Positions 53,941 through 62,484 are shown, numbered from the stretch's first letter. The stretch: 64,000 nucleotides of DNA from DATAES01 sp963802415 (GCA_963802415.1 CAWDIH010000001.1:1798001-1862000); one strand, 5' to 3'. Notes: generated from the letters alone by a model not told the origin. Translations and numbers: made by a program.

Positions 53941-54831
53941 ATGAGAGTGGCCGTCCTCGGCGCCGGCGGAGTCGGGGGCATGGTGAGCGCTCTCCTGCGC
54001 CGTCGGGGCGACATGGTGACCGTCATCGGGCGTCCCGAGACGGCGGTGGTAGTGGCTCGCGATGGCCTGTCGGTCCGCAGCGCGCGGTACGGCGACTTCG
54101 TCGCCCGTGTCGAGACGGCCACTGAGTTGCGCTCCCCAGTTGACGTCTGCGTTGTCACCGTGAAGGCCCCGCAACTCGACGACGCCACTTCCCGGGTGCC
54201 GCGCAAGATGTTGGCCGATGGGATCGTGGTGCCGTTCCTCAATGGCGTCGAGCACGTCAATGTGCTGCGCACCATTTATGGCCAAGCGGTCGTGCCGGCG
54301 ACCATGAAAGTCGAGGCGGCTCGTATCGCTCCGGGTGTAATCGCGCACATGAGTCCGTTCATGAAGGCGCAAGTCGCCTCGCCTCCGGGCATCCCGTCGG
54401 CCAGACGCGGCAAGATCGAGCAGCTGCGCAGCCATCTGATCGCGGCCGGCATCGACGTGGAGATCTGTAGCGACGAGACGACCATGCTGTGGGACAAGCT
54501 CGTCTTTCTCGCTCCGCTGGCCTTGCTCACCACCTACTACCGGGCGACCGCGGGGGAAATTCGCACCGGGCACCGCGATGAGCTGCTCACAGTGATCGCA
54601 GAGGTCGCTGCAGTGGCTCAAGCCTGCGGAGCCGCATCGAACGCCGACGACGCGGTCACCTTCTTCGACTCGGTACCGTCCGAGCTGCAATCGTCCATGC
54701 GAAGAGATGTCGCCGCAGGCCGCGAAACCGAACTCGATGCCATCGCCGGGGCCGTGGTTCGCCAAGCGGCCGCCCACGACATTCCCGTATCCGCGACCAC
54801 CAAACTGTTCGACGCGCTCCAACCGCATTGA
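53941..54831 (+). CDS. Ketopantoate reductase (ApbA/PanE) family protein
   Basis: 296 residues from the ATG at 53941; in-frame sequence back to 53809 is low-complexity. NADPH-binding start VAVLGAGGVGGMVSALLRRR, then CVVTVKAPQLDD and VPFLNGVEHVNVL, and the C-terminal helical domain with TMLWDKLVFLAPLALLTTYY and SSMRRDVAAGRETELDAIAG. The catalytic Lys (WDKL), and the SSMxRDVxAGRxTELDxI signature of the family, are present. It may be true pantothenate biosynthesis (PanE) or a related 2-keto acid reductase; next to a tautomerase and hydroxylase the latter is more likely. Confidence 0.9.
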   Translation: MRVAVLGAGGVGGMVSALLRRRGDMVTVIGRPETAVVVARDGLSVRSARYGDFVARVETATELRSPVDVCVVTVKAPQLDDATSRVPRKMLADGIVVPFLNGVEHVNVLRTIYGQAVVPATMKVEAARIAPGVIAHMSPFMKAQVASPPGIPSARRGKIEQLRSHLIAAGIDVEICSDETTMLWDKLVFLAPLALLTTYYRATAGEIRTGHRDELLTVIAEVAAVAQACGAASNADDAVTFFDSVPSELQSSMRRDVAAGRETELDAIAGAVVRQAAAHDIPVSATTKLFDALQPH

Positions 54832-55217
54832 CGGAGCGTCCACCTCGAGGCACTCGCTCGATGCGCCGTCCATGCCGCCAGACGCGCCGGGGATCGGCGA
54901 CGACGAGTTGGGAGCACGTGTTCCGGGGTGGTTGGCGGCCGAGCTCCTCAGCAACCGCGGGCGTGGAGCTTCGCTACCACGGCTCGCAAGCTGGTGACTG
55001 ACGCCGGGCGGCCGGTCATCTCTCACTTCGGTCCGCTGCGGGTGGCTCACGAGCCGCGTCGCCATCGCTGACCGCTCCTCGACATCGAGCACCCCGACCG
55101 TTGTCGGTGGCCCACTGATGGTGTGCGAGTTGACGTCCCGGGTTCGGTCGTTGATCGCCGCGTCGAGCACGACCGCGACGACGGCAGTGCCGCGGGTCGC
55201 GGACCTGCCGAGTGGGT
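54832..55217. other. Region without a confident gene
   Basis: 386 bases after the reductase. Several frames are open on both strands but none has a ribosome site or family pattern. It could hold the decayed N-terminus of the antitoxin that follows, or a dead gene. Confidence 0.5.
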
Positions 55218-55376
55218 ATGGGCACAAAGTCATCCGGCCTGGGACGTCAGACCGGAAGCCGGCGCAGCCACCCGTCCGGGATGCTCCGGCTGGCCGTTGC
55301 CGGGTGGCTCAACGCGGCCAGGCTCGAACGCGACGAACGCGCGAGATGGGAGCGCGAGCAACGTGCGCTCGCGTGA
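55218..55376 (+). CDS. Putative antitoxin of a DUF5615 toxin
   Basis: A 52-residue frame from the ATG at 55218 ending LRLAVAGWLNAARLERDERA followed by RWEREQRALA. Its stop overlaps the GTG of the toxin gene (GTGA), the expected antitoxin-toxin coupling. The last 30 residues are a charged helix, as in many antitoxin tails. The first 20 residues look like non-coding sequence, so the real N-terminus may lie in another frame upstream with an indel. Confidence 0.4.
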   Translation: MGTKSSGLGRQTGSRRSHPSGMLRLAVAGWLNAARLERDERARWEREQRALA

Positions 55377-55728
55377 AGCTCGCGCTCGACCATCACTACT
55401 CCCCGGCAATCGCGACGAGCTTCGGGCCCGTGGCCACGACGTGATGGCGGTGTCCGAGCGAGGCTGGGAATCCGAGGACGATGCATCACTCCTTGCACTC
55501 TGCACACAGGAGCTGCGCGCACTCCTCACCACCAACGTGGGCGACTTCACAGCGATCGCGAGGGCTTGGGCAGTAGAAGGCCGCCAACATTCGGGCCTCG
55601 TCTTCACATCGGACGTGAGCATGCCCAGGGGTCGAAATGCGATGGGACGCTATCTCGAGGCACTCGACGGTCTCATGCGAGCAAACCCGGCCGATGATGC
55701 GTTCGCCGACAGAGTCCACTGGCTGTAG
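55373..55728 (+). CDS. DUF5615 PIN-like toxin, one frameshift
   Basis: From the GTG at 55373: VKLALDHHYSPAIAT, then one base is missing near 55421-55424, and ELRARGHDVMAVSERGWESE, DDASLLALCTQELRALLTTN, VGDFTAIARAWAVEGRQHSG and VFTSDVSMPRGRN follow. This is the DUF5615 (Mut7-C-like, PIN-like) nuclease fold: Asp in LALDHH, ELRxxGHD, LLTTNVGDF. Such genes form the toxin half of toxin-antitoxin pairs. Repaired length is 118. Intact residues argue for a single indel. Confidence 0.75.
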
Positions 55729-55976
55729 GACTGTGACCGCTGCGCGACGCGATCGAGCGGCCAAGACGTACCAGAGCGGAGTAGCCGCGTGACGTGCGAG
55801 GTGCCTGAGTTTGTTGTATGTCGACGTCGCCACGCCGATGCTCGTACCACCGACCGATGACGCGGCGCAGTGGACAATCGACCAGGCACTAGTGATGCTG
55901 CAAGTCGCCGCTCGACATCTCCATACTGTTTCAGTCGAAGGTGAATCGTGATTGCATGTCGCCGGCGAGGAGACGG

Positions 55977-56381
55977 TCAGGGCGCGAAGCTCGACCGACA
56001 TTGGATGAGCCGCCCGGTCGGGCCGCGCACGATCACGTACACGGCGGGGTATACGCCGATGACCGAACCGTTGGCGCGATAGCGGGTGAACTGCACGTCG
56101 AGGTGAACCTTCTCGGCGCGGGCGTGAATGACATTGCGGTGATCCCACACGCTGTGGTCCCACCCGAGACGCTCGCGCAGCGCTGCCATCCCTGCCTCCA
56201 TGGCCGGGATGGCTTCGTCGATGTCGTTCCAGATGCGGACGGTGCCGCTCGCCAGCCGGACGTGCGGGTAGGCAAGCGTGGCGGCGTGACCCGGCGCGTC
56301 GCCCGCATTGAAAGTGGCGAGGAACGCGTCGGTGACGGCCAGAGCACCGTCCACTGCGTCGTCGTCATCCCGGTTGTTCAT
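55977..56381 (-). CDS. SnoaL/NTF2-fold hypothetical protein
   Basis: 134 residues from the ATG at 56381. TDAFLATFNAGDAPGHAATL is the first helix of the NTF2 fold, PHVRLASGTVRIWNDIDEAI the following strand and helix, and VHLDVQFTRYRANGSVIGVY the sheet. Soluble. Function unknown. The gap 55729-55976 downstream holds nothing I recognise. Confidence 0.8.
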   Translation of the reverse strand: MNNRDDDDAVDGALAVTDAFLATFNAGDAPGHAATLAYPHVRLASGTVRIWNDIDEAIPAMEAGMAALRERLGWDHSVWDHRNVIHARAEKVHLDVQFTRYRANGSVIGVYPAVYVIVRGPTGRLIQCRSSFAP

Positions 56382-56577
56382 CAACGGGACCCTAGAAGGA
56401 ACGAACGGAAGCGGATCTGCACGACGACAACGGCGTGATTGCCCGCGCCCGTGCCGCGATTTATGCTCGGCTGACCGCCTGATCTACGACGGTCGTCCCC
56501 AAGACCCCTTTGGCACACCGAGGGTTCGGCCGCGAGCGGGCACGCCACCCGATAGATCGTGCTCGGGTTTGCGGGCG

Positions 56578-56943
56578 TTACCACTCCACGCCCGTGCAGA
56601 TGCAGAACTCGTTGCCCTCAGGGTCCGCCATGGTGACCCATGTCGTCTCGCCGAAGGATCTCAGCCCATCGTGGAGTCGCCGCGTGCCGAGCGCCTCGAG
56701 TCGCTCGACTTCTGGCTCGACCTCGTCGGTCACCATGTCGACGTGCATGCGGTTCTTTCCGAGCTTGGGTTCCGGGACGCCCTGTAGGACGAGCGGCGAC
56801 GCGTTCCCCTCCTCGGGCACGAGAACCGCCACCGACTCCGCCGAGTAGTACACCCGGTAGCCGAGCGCCTCCCGCCAGAACGCGGCGAGCTTCTCGGGGT
56901 CAGCGCAGTCCAACACGAAATCCAACCGAGCCTTGAAACCCAC
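56578..56943 (-). CDS. VOC (glyoxalase-like) family protein
   Basis: 121 residues from a GTG at 56943. LDFVLDCADPEKLAAFWREA, LGYRVYYSAE, RMHVDMVTDEVEPEVERLEA and WVTMADPEGNEFCIC are typical of the small actinobacterial glyoxalase-like group (Glyoxalase_6). Metal ligands His in MHVDM and Glu in NEFC are kept. Stand-alone gene; substrate unknown. Confidence 0.92.
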   Translation of the reverse strand: MGFKARLDFVLDCADPEKLAAFWREALGYRVYYSAESVAVLVPEEGNASPLVLQGVPEPKLGKNRMHVDMVTDEVEPEVERLEALGTRRLHDGLRSFGETTWVTMADPEGNEFCICTGVEW

Positions 56944-57097
56944 GCCTTACCTCCCAGGTCTGCCGCAAGTCTGCTCGGATCCCGCCACGATGGCGCGCCC
57001 TCTTCCATACAGCCTGTGCGCCGCGACACTTTCACCCTTCGTCGACTGAGGGGTCGAGGAGGCCCTGCGGGGGGGCAGGTGTGATGGCGCGGGACGT

Positions 57098-57284
57098 TCA
57101 GGTGTGGGTTCCGCCGGTGTACGTGTTGCCGAACGTGACCACGGCGACGAGGCGGCGGTCTTCGACCATGACCTGGCGGTACTCATCCCAGTCGGGGTGC
57201 TCGCCGGTCACGACGCTGGGCACCGCCGCCGACGTCGGCCTCCAGGAGCTCCGCGCCGAGCTGTTCCATCCACACACCGGATGA
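57098..57284 (-). pseudogene. Possible C-terminal fragment of an oxidoreductase-like protein
   Basis: The segment VVTGEHPDWDEYRQVMVEDR followed by RLVAVVTFGNTYTG looks like a real protein C-terminus with helix and final strand, and is reminiscent of PPOX-type tails. Upstream, a different frame reads MEQLGAELLEADVGG, so the gene seems broken near 57230. No start or N-terminal domain is found. Weakly supported. Confidence 0.35.
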
Positions 57285-57340
57285 CCCTGACCGTGTGTCC
57301 GGTGAGTCGGCGGCGAGTCCCAGCGCGCGGTGTCCAATGC

Positions 57341-58213
57341 CTACGGAACGCCTGCCCGGCGCATCACTACGTCGAGCGACGGCCACGGCGGCCCCTCGTG
57401 AAGAGCTCGGAGCAGCTCGTTCGCTGCTCGTCGCCCGTTCGGAAGTTGGTCGCCTGGCTCGAAACGCCACGCTGCCACCATGGCAAGAACGAGCCGCCGG
57501 CACTCAGCGAGCAGTTGCTGATCAGCGCTCGAGTAGCGCACGCTGACCTGTTCGGGCACGTGAGCGAGGTCGAACTCAACCGGCCCGCGGCAACACGTTT
57601 CGAGGTCGATGAACCGTAGCCCGTTCCTCGTGCGCAGCACGTTGCCTGGATGCGGCTCGCCGTGCAGTAGCTGTTCGACGGCGCCACGATCGACGATCGT
57701 TTGTCTCATGTTTCGCAGCGTGGTGCCGAGGAGGTCCCGGTCCACGTCGACGAGTAAAGGAGCGTCGCAGTTCGCCACCAGTTGTTCAGCTTCCGCGACC
57801 CGGTCCGTGAAGTGTGGACACGCGACATCAAGGGTCCGCATGCCGGAGTGCAGCCGCTCGAGCGCGCGTGCGTAGTCGGCCGATGAGACGTCCCCAGACG
57901 TCACAGACTCGTAGTAGGTCCACAGCGTGATCACGAAGCCGTCACGCTCATACGCGCGCGGCTCCACTCGAGGCTCGAGCGCAGCCACCGGGCTCTCGGC
58001 TTTGGCGAGCCGTTGAGCAAGCTCGACCTCGAACCGTGCAACCTCACGCCCCGCATGTGCGGCTCGGGCAAAGACGTCACACGGGAGCAGGCGCACCGCC
58101 AGCTTGTTCGAGTTGTGAAGAACGATCGCGTCGTCGACTGCCAGGTCAAGCGCCGAAGCGGTCGACATGGCCGCGGACACCGCCCGCCGAGCATCCGATG
58201 CGTCGATCTTCAC
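57341..58213 (-). CDS. Aminoglycoside phosphotransferase-family kinase
   Basis: 290 residues from a GTG at 58213. Kinase-like N-lobe with NKLAVRLLPCDVFARA; catalytic loop LLHGEPHPGNVLRTRNGLRF, in which the usual HGD is HGE, then FIDLETCCRGPVEFDLAHVP with the metal-binding Asp. The Asp-to-Glu change at the catalytic base is unusual but seen in some relatives. The family phosphorylates aminoglycosides, choline, homoserine and other alcohols; nothing here indicates drug resistance specifically. Stand-alone. Confidence 0.88.
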   Translation of the reverse strand: MKIDASDARRAVSAAMSTASALDLAVDDAIVLHNSNKLAVRLLPCDVFARAAHAGREVARFEVELAQRLAKAESPVAALEPRVEPRAYERDGFVITLWTYYESVTSGDVSSADYARALERLHSGMRTLDVACPHFTDRVAEAEQLVANCDAPLLVDVDRDLLGTTLRNMRQTIVDRGAVEQLLHGEPHPGNVLRTRNGLRFIDLETCCRGPVEFDLAHVPEQVSVRYSSADQQLLAECRRLVLAMVAAWRFEPGDQLPNGRRAANELLRALHEGPPWPSLDVVMRRAGVP

Positions 58214-58403
58214 TCACCTCGCTGCTGTACGGCTGTCGCTGCCGCTGAAGGTCGTGCAACCGAGCGGTCTCGCCGCTTTCCTGCGGAGCGAGTGGAACAC
58301 GACTGTCGCCTTGTCAGCCGATAGGGCTTCGACCCGTCCGGCCACTCGACGCATTCGTTCTCTCCGGTTCGCGGGCCGACCGGAGTCGACCCGCATATCC
58401 GGC

Positions 58404-58883
58404 TCAGTCCAAGACGATGGTCGCGCACCCGGTCTGGTAGTCGGGGGAGTTGCCCGCGGAAACGGTCCACAACCCGCCGACGGTCGCGCCGTGTAGGCCA
58501 TTGGCGTCGGCGGGGGTGAACACGTGGTACGCGACTCCGTTGCCAGCGGCGTTCGTCTCAATCGTCGCCGTCGGAATCGAGGCTCCCGGCGTGCCCGAAC
58601 ACGTCGTGTCGCCGGGGAAGACCATCAGGACCACCTGATACGTCGTATTCGGCGCGGCCCCGTTCAGGACGTACTGCTCGTGGGCGAAAATGGTTGGCCC
58701 GTTCGCGTGAATGTTCTCGACGAATCCGCTGCGAAGCGGAGCTGCGTCGAGCGCAGCGAGGTTGTAGTGGCCGGAGAGATAGACGCGGTCGGCGTCGGCC
58801 CGTCCCGCGAGAACGACCGGCGCGCCGACCACCATGGCGGTGAGTACAAGAAGCCCGGCTCGTGATTTGAACGATCTGAACAT
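58404..58883 (-). CDS. Small secreted protein
   Basis: 159 residues from the ATG at 58883 with AGGGG in front. Signal peptide to about residue 32 (GRADAD). The mature protein, RVYLSGHYNLAALDAAPLRS and NTTYQVVLMVFPGDTTCSGT, is beta-rich with two cysteines (DTTCSG, YQTGCAT) likely forming a disulphide. No motif identifies it. Extracellular by inference. Confidence 0.75.
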   Translation of the reverse strand: MFRSFKSRAGLLVLTAMVVGAPVVLAGRADADRVYLSGHYNLAALDAAPLRSGFVENIHANGPTIFAHEQYVLNGAAPNTTYQVVLMVFPGDTTCSGTPGASIPTATIETNAAGNGVAYHVFTPADANGLHGATVGGLWTVSAGNSPDYQTGCATIVLD

Positions 58884-59147
58884 CACGGTCCCCCTGAAGT
58901 TGCCGTCCCTGCCCGAAGGAACAGAGCCTGCCAGGTTGTCCAACCGCCACCAAAGAGGCGCAACGCCGCAACACGAGTCCGGAACTGCTCGGCGTCACCG
59001 GTTCGAACCCCATATGGGTCATAGACCAGATGAGAGCCGCCGCGTCCGCCTCGGTCCATCCTGGCGCCAGGCCTCTGCGTCGGCGTCGAAGCGGCGAGCG
59101 GCAGAGACCGTCGAACGAACGTCGGATTGATGTCATCATCGCGGGCG

Positions 59148-59699
59148 ATGGAGCGAGAGGAGTTCCTGACTGTCTTGGGGGCCGCTCAGGCCGGTGGGGC
59201 GTGGGCGTTCGAGAAGCTGTACCGGGACCTGGCGCCGACCGTGGCCGGGTACTTGCAGGTGCAGGGCGCGGCTGAGCCTGATGACTTGACCAGCGAGGTG
59301 TTCATCGGCGTCTTTCGAGGTCTCGACCGGTTCACCGGCTCGGAGGCGGAGTTTCGTTCGTGGGTGTTCACCATTGCTCACCGACGTCTGACTGATGAGC
59401 GTCGTCGTGACGGTCGGCGACCGAGACCTGACGAGCTCGGGGCCGAAACGGTTGTGGTGGCGGGTGGCGATGTTGAAGACGACGCCTTGGTCCGGTTGGG
59501 CACGGCTCGGGTTCGTGAGTTGTGTGCTCGCTTATCGGTGGACCAGCGCGATGTGCTCTTGCTACGGCTCGTGGCCGGTTTGACGGTTGAACAGGTTGCG
59601 GGGACGGTGGGCAAGACCGCGGGCGCCACCAAAGCGTTGCAGCGCCGGGGGCTGGCGGCGTTGCAACGGGAGCTCGAACGACTGGGCGTAACCCTGTGA
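59148..59699 (+). CDS. ECF-type RNA polymerase sigma factor
   Basis: 183 residues from the ATG at 59148; an ATG at 59130 is also in frame. Region 2: FEKLYRDLAPTVAGYLQVQG, PDDLTSEVFIGVFRGLDRFT and FRSWVFTIAHRRLTDERRRD. Region 4: LCARLSVDQRDVLLLRLVAG and LTVEQVAGTVGKTAGATKAL. Its stop overlaps the next gene (GTGA), whose product is a membrane-linked, anti-sigma-like protein. A self-contained sigma operon distinct from that at 46045-47272. Confidence 0.92.
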   Translation: MEREEFLTVLGAAQAGGAWAFEKLYRDLAPTVAGYLQVQGAAEPDDLTSEVFIGVFRGLDRFTGSEAEFRSWVFTIAHRRLTDERRRDGRRPRPDELGAETVVVAGGDVEDDALVRLGTARVRELCARLSVDQRDVLLLRLVAGLTVEQVAGTVGKTAGATKALQRRGLAALQRELERLGVTL

Positions 59700-60676
59700 G
59701 CGGCGACGGCGATTACGAAAACGAGATGTTCCGACGCTGCGACCTCGACGACGACACGATCGACGCCATCGTGAGTGGCCGGGATCCGGGTCGGGCGGAT
59801 GTCGCGATGCTTGTCGCGTTCGTCGAGGACGCCCGCTCCCTAACCCGGCGGCCGGTCCCCGCGCCGTCGGCTCCGCTTGCGGCGATCCTGGCCGAGGGAC
59901 TCTCCACCGAAAAGAGCGGCATGCCGGTGACGGCAGTGAGCAACGGCCCCGGGCCGGCGAACCAGGTGGCGGGACTAAAGACGGGGAGAAAGAGAAGGCT
60001 GGCTGTTGCACAACTCCTTTCCGGACTCAGCGTCGGCGCCAAGGCCGCGCTCGGCGTTGGCGTGGCAGCCGCGGCAGTGACCGGCGCTGGCGCCGCCGGC
60101 GCACTGCCGGGTCCGGCTCAGCACGTGGTCGCCGCAGCGGTGGACAGGGTGACACCGTTCGAGTTCCCCGACGACGCCGACAACGCGGACAACGCCAACA
60201 CTCACGCCGACAACGCCAACACCCCCGCCGACAACGCGGACACTCAGGCGGACTTCGGCCAGACCGTCAGCAGCGACGCCACCGGAACCAGCGACGGTCA
60301 ACCGGGTGTCGACGGGCAGTCGATCGCAACCACAGCGGCAGAGAACGGACTGAGCGTCGCGCGCGAGACGCCCGCCGGCGACCACGTGCCGGCGTCCGTC
60401 CCGCCCGACGCAATCAGCTCCAATGGCGCAACCGATCAAGAGCCGATTAACACCGACGAGTCGACCGAAGCCAACTCGAACAGCTCCAACCCTCCTGCGG
60501 ATCCCGGCTCGCAGAGCTCGAACGGAATCGACACGGCGTCGAGCACTCCCGCAGAAGATCACGTCCCGACCGAAGTGCCACCGCTACCTCCCCAAGACAG
60601 AGGGTCACTGCGATCGGCTCAAGTAGTCCCATCGGCGTCCGCGTCACTCCAACTGGGCGAAGGAGTCCGATCATGA
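59696..60676 (+). CDS. Anti-sigma-like membrane protein with low-complexity exterior
   Basis: 326 residues from the GTG at 59696, overlapping the sigma stop. Residues 1-100 are cytosolic (RCDLDDDTIDAIVSGRDPGR, ADVAMLVAFVEDARS), consistent with a sigma-binding part. A hydrophobic segment VGAKAALGVGVAAAAVTGAG follows at about 110-135. The remainder is Asp/Asn/Thr/Pro-rich, with a short repeat ADNADNANTHADNANTPADN and later STPAEDHVPTEVPP, like a wall-spanning stalk. No classical zinc anti-sigma motif is seen. Role as regulator of the coupled sigma factor is inference. Confidence 0.75.
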   Translation: MSGDGDYENEMFRRCDLDDDTIDAIVSGRDPGRADVAMLVAFVEDARSLTRRPVPAPSAPLAAILAEGLSTEKSGMPVTAVSNGPGPANQVAGLKTGRKRRLAVAQLLSGLSVGAKAALGVGVAAAAVTGAGAAGALPGPAQHVVAAAVDRVTPFEFPDDADNADNANTHADNANTPADNADTQADFGQTVSSDATGTSDGQPGVDGQSIATTAAENGLSVARETPAGDHVPASVPPDAISSNGATDQEPINTDESTEANSNSSNPPADPGSQSSNGIDTASSTPAEDHVPTEVPPLPPQDRGSLRSAQVVPSASASLQLGEGVRS

Positions 60677-60849
60677 ATCGCAATCGTGGGCTTGTGCGTG
60701 CAGTCTCCGCCACCGGAGTCGCGTTCGGTTCCGTGGCGGCGGCGTTCGCAGATGCGACCCCGACCACCAACGGCGGCGACGGCGCAGGTCACAGCGGCCG
60801 GTGCGCCGGACCGGCTAGAGATCGTCCAGAGCTGGAAGTAGGCAACTGA
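60673..60849 (+). CDS. 58-residue exported peptide
   Basis: ATG at 60673 overlaps the previous stop (ATGA), giving MNRNRGLVRAVSATGVAFGS and VAAAFADATPTTNGGDGAGH, ending ELEVGN. The first 27 residues look like a signal peptide ending AAAFADA. It is third in the sigma/anti-sigma-like operon and could be a small target or effector of the system. Too short to classify; coupling is the main evidence. Confidence 0.55.
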   Translation: MNRNRGLVRAVSATGVAFGSVAAAFADATPTTNGGDGAGHSGRCAGPARDRPELEVGN

Positions 60850-61266
60850 CTGCTGAGGCACGGATCCCGGGCGGGAACCACACAGCTCAGTGAAATCGTG
60901 GGACTACGCGCCATGTTCGCGGCTCCCGTTCCTGCGCGTGCAGCTGAGCTTGGACAACATCAGTCGATGCAAGCAGGAAGAAAGGGGGTGATCCGTCTCC
61001 CCGAAAAAATGGCAGCCAAGGTGCGGCCTGTTTTCTACTGAATCCCGCGCATCCATCCCGGTGCGACCATGGCGACGCCGCCCGTCAGGGCTGGCGAGAA
61101 CAGATCGCCAGGCGGCTGGGGGGACCGTCCGCCGGTCGTCGTGTTGACCCTGTTGATTCCGGGTGCAACCGACGACTGGTGGAGGTCTCTTCATCATGCG
61201 CGGACTCGACGCCGAGCTCATGGATGCGCCACGTCGCAAAGGAGGCGTCCGCGCTCAACAGAAATG
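60850..61266. other. Region without a recognisable gene
   Basis: 417 bases. I see no ribosome site with a convincing frame. A weak GGGG/CCCC hairpin followed by seven As (60985-61010) could be a terminator for the sigma operon. Confidence 0.4.
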
Positions 61267-61779
61267 TCACGGCATTCCTGAAGCGTGGGCCTTCAACGCC
61301 TGCCGGAGCATGACCGGCACCGCTCGGCGATGCATGACTGACACCGGCGGCCAGATGACGGCCCCGATCGGCTGGTCGTAGCGAAGGAACAAAGCCATGG
61401 ACACGTGCCCGTCATCGACCTGGATGACGGCGTGAGCAGTCATGAACCATGAAGCCGTCTCGAGCCTGATCCAATCATCGCCGCGAGCAGCGATTCTCCA
61501 ACCCTGGACATGGTCGGGCGAAGACGTCGGTCCGAGACGCAAGCCGAGGCGCCGCCACACCAAGGGGGCAGAGCGTCCGGTGGGCGTCTCCTCGAGCGCT
61601 ACACGGGCCCACTCCTCCGCTGACCTGGTCGTCGCCTCGCTTGTCGTGGCAGTGAAGAGGTCGACGTAGTCGGGATCGACCAGGGGGTCCCGGCACCGGA
61701 TCGCCTCGGGGACGTTGGTCAGCCCGACAACTCCCATCACGTTGTCGTCTTCTTCGCGCTCCATTGACCCTGACGCCAT
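61267..61779 (-). CDS. Hypothetical protein (DUF2867-like)
   Basis: 170 residues from the ATG at 61779; a GTG at 61785 is next to a GGAGAGG site and may also serve. IRCRDPLVDPDYVDLFTATT, EEWARVALEETPTG, and DDWIRLETASWFMTAHAVIQ then FLRYDQPIGAVIWPPVSVMH are reminiscent of uncharacterised DUF2867/SRPBCC-like proteins, but I am not certain. No export signal. It is divergent from a TetR regulator across a region of nested palindromes and is therefore the likely target of that regulator. Confidence 0.65.
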   Translation of the reverse strand: MASGSMEREEDDNVMGVVGLTNVPEAIRCRDPLVDPDYVDLFTATTSEATTRSAEEWARVALEETPTGRSAPLVWRRLGLRLGPTSSPDHVQGWRIAARGDDWIRLETASWFMTAHAVIQVDDGHVSMALFLRYDQPIGAVIWPPVSVMHRRAVPVMLRQALKAHASGMP

Positions 61780-61797
61780 ACTCACTTCGCCTCTCCG

Positions 61798-61852
61798 CTG
61801 ACCGACAGACGATCTCTGACCGACTATTAGTCGGTGACCGATTGTCGGTCAG
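61798..61852. promoter_or_regulatory. Nested palindromes between TetR regulator and its divergent neighbour
   Basis: Outer arms CTGACCGACA (61798-61807) and TGTCGGTCAG (61843-61852) are perfect inverted repeats; inside them ACCGACT (61819-61825) and AGTCGGT (61829-61835) form a second perfect pair. The element GACCGAC or its complement occurs four times in 55 bases, indicating two or more TetR dimers bound side by side. Confidence 0.75.
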
Positions 61853-61869
61853 CTTGGTACGGTCCGCGC

Positions 61870-62484
61870 GTGCTTGTCAAGCCCCTCCGGGTCCGCCAAG
61901 CGGAAGCAACCCGCGGCCTGCTGATCGAGGTGGCCCGGGAGAACTTCACGAAGCACGGCTATGCGGCGACGTCGATCGACGACATCATCCAGCAGGCGGG
62001 CGTGGCCCGAGGTGCCCTGTACCACCACTTCTCGGGAAAGGAGGCCTTGTTTCGCGCCGTCTACGAGACGGTCGAGAGCGAGGTCATCGTCCGCGTGATG
62101 CACGCCGCTGCGTCCCAGACGTCACCGTGGGACGCGGTGCGGGCGGGCCTTTCAACCTTCCTCGACGCCTGCCTCGAGCCCTCCTTTCGTCGCATCGTCG
62201 TGCTCGACAGCGTGTCGGTCCTGCAATCGAAAGTCTTGGAAGTCGGCATCGACCCCGTCGAGCTGCCCATGCTGCGCACCGTCCTCACCCCGCTGCTCGA
62301 CACCACCACCTTCGGCGGGATGGCCCTCGACGCGCTCACCTACGTCGCCCTCGGCGGGCTCTACGGCGCGTCGCTGTACATCGCCCGCGCGTCGGACCCC
62401 GGCGCGGCCCGAGTCGAGGTCGACCTCGTCCTCGACACCCTCGTCAACGGCCTCCTCGGAGGAGCGGCATCGCGACGAATCTGA
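61870..62484 (+). CDS. TetR-family transcriptional regulator
   Basis: 204 residues from the GTG at 61870. Helix-turn-helix: LLIEVARENFTKHGYAATSI, DDIIQQAGVARGALYHHFSG and KEALFRAVYETVESE. This is the well-known group with RGALYHHFxxKEALF. The C-terminal domain FRRIVVLDSVSVLQSKVLEV is also typical. It has no clear ribosome site and may be leaderless. It probably represses the divergent gene and itself. Confidence 0.93.
   Translation: MLVKPLRVRQAEATRGLLIEVARENFTKHGYAATSIDDIIQQAGVARGALYHHFSGKEALFRAVYETVESEVIVRVMHAAASQTSPWDAVRAGLSTFLDACLEPSFRRIVVLDSVSVLQSKVLEVGIDPVELPMLRTVLTPLLDTTTFGGMALDALTYVALGGLYGASLYIARASDPGAARVEVDLVLDTLVNGLLGGAASRRI

Noticed and set aside
57341..58213. Antibiotic resistance gene
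   Set aside because: The kinase family is broad and the catalytic base is Glu rather than Asp; nothing specific to a drug kinase is seen.
58985..59025. tRNA-like T-arm text GGTTCGAACCCC
   Set aside because: The flanking bases do not form a T stem, and no anticodon or acceptor stem can be folded around it.
60985..61010. Possible riboswitch
   Set aside because: Only a weak GGGG/CCCC hairpin with an A run is visible; no conserved aptamer core is recognised and no gene follows on the same strand.
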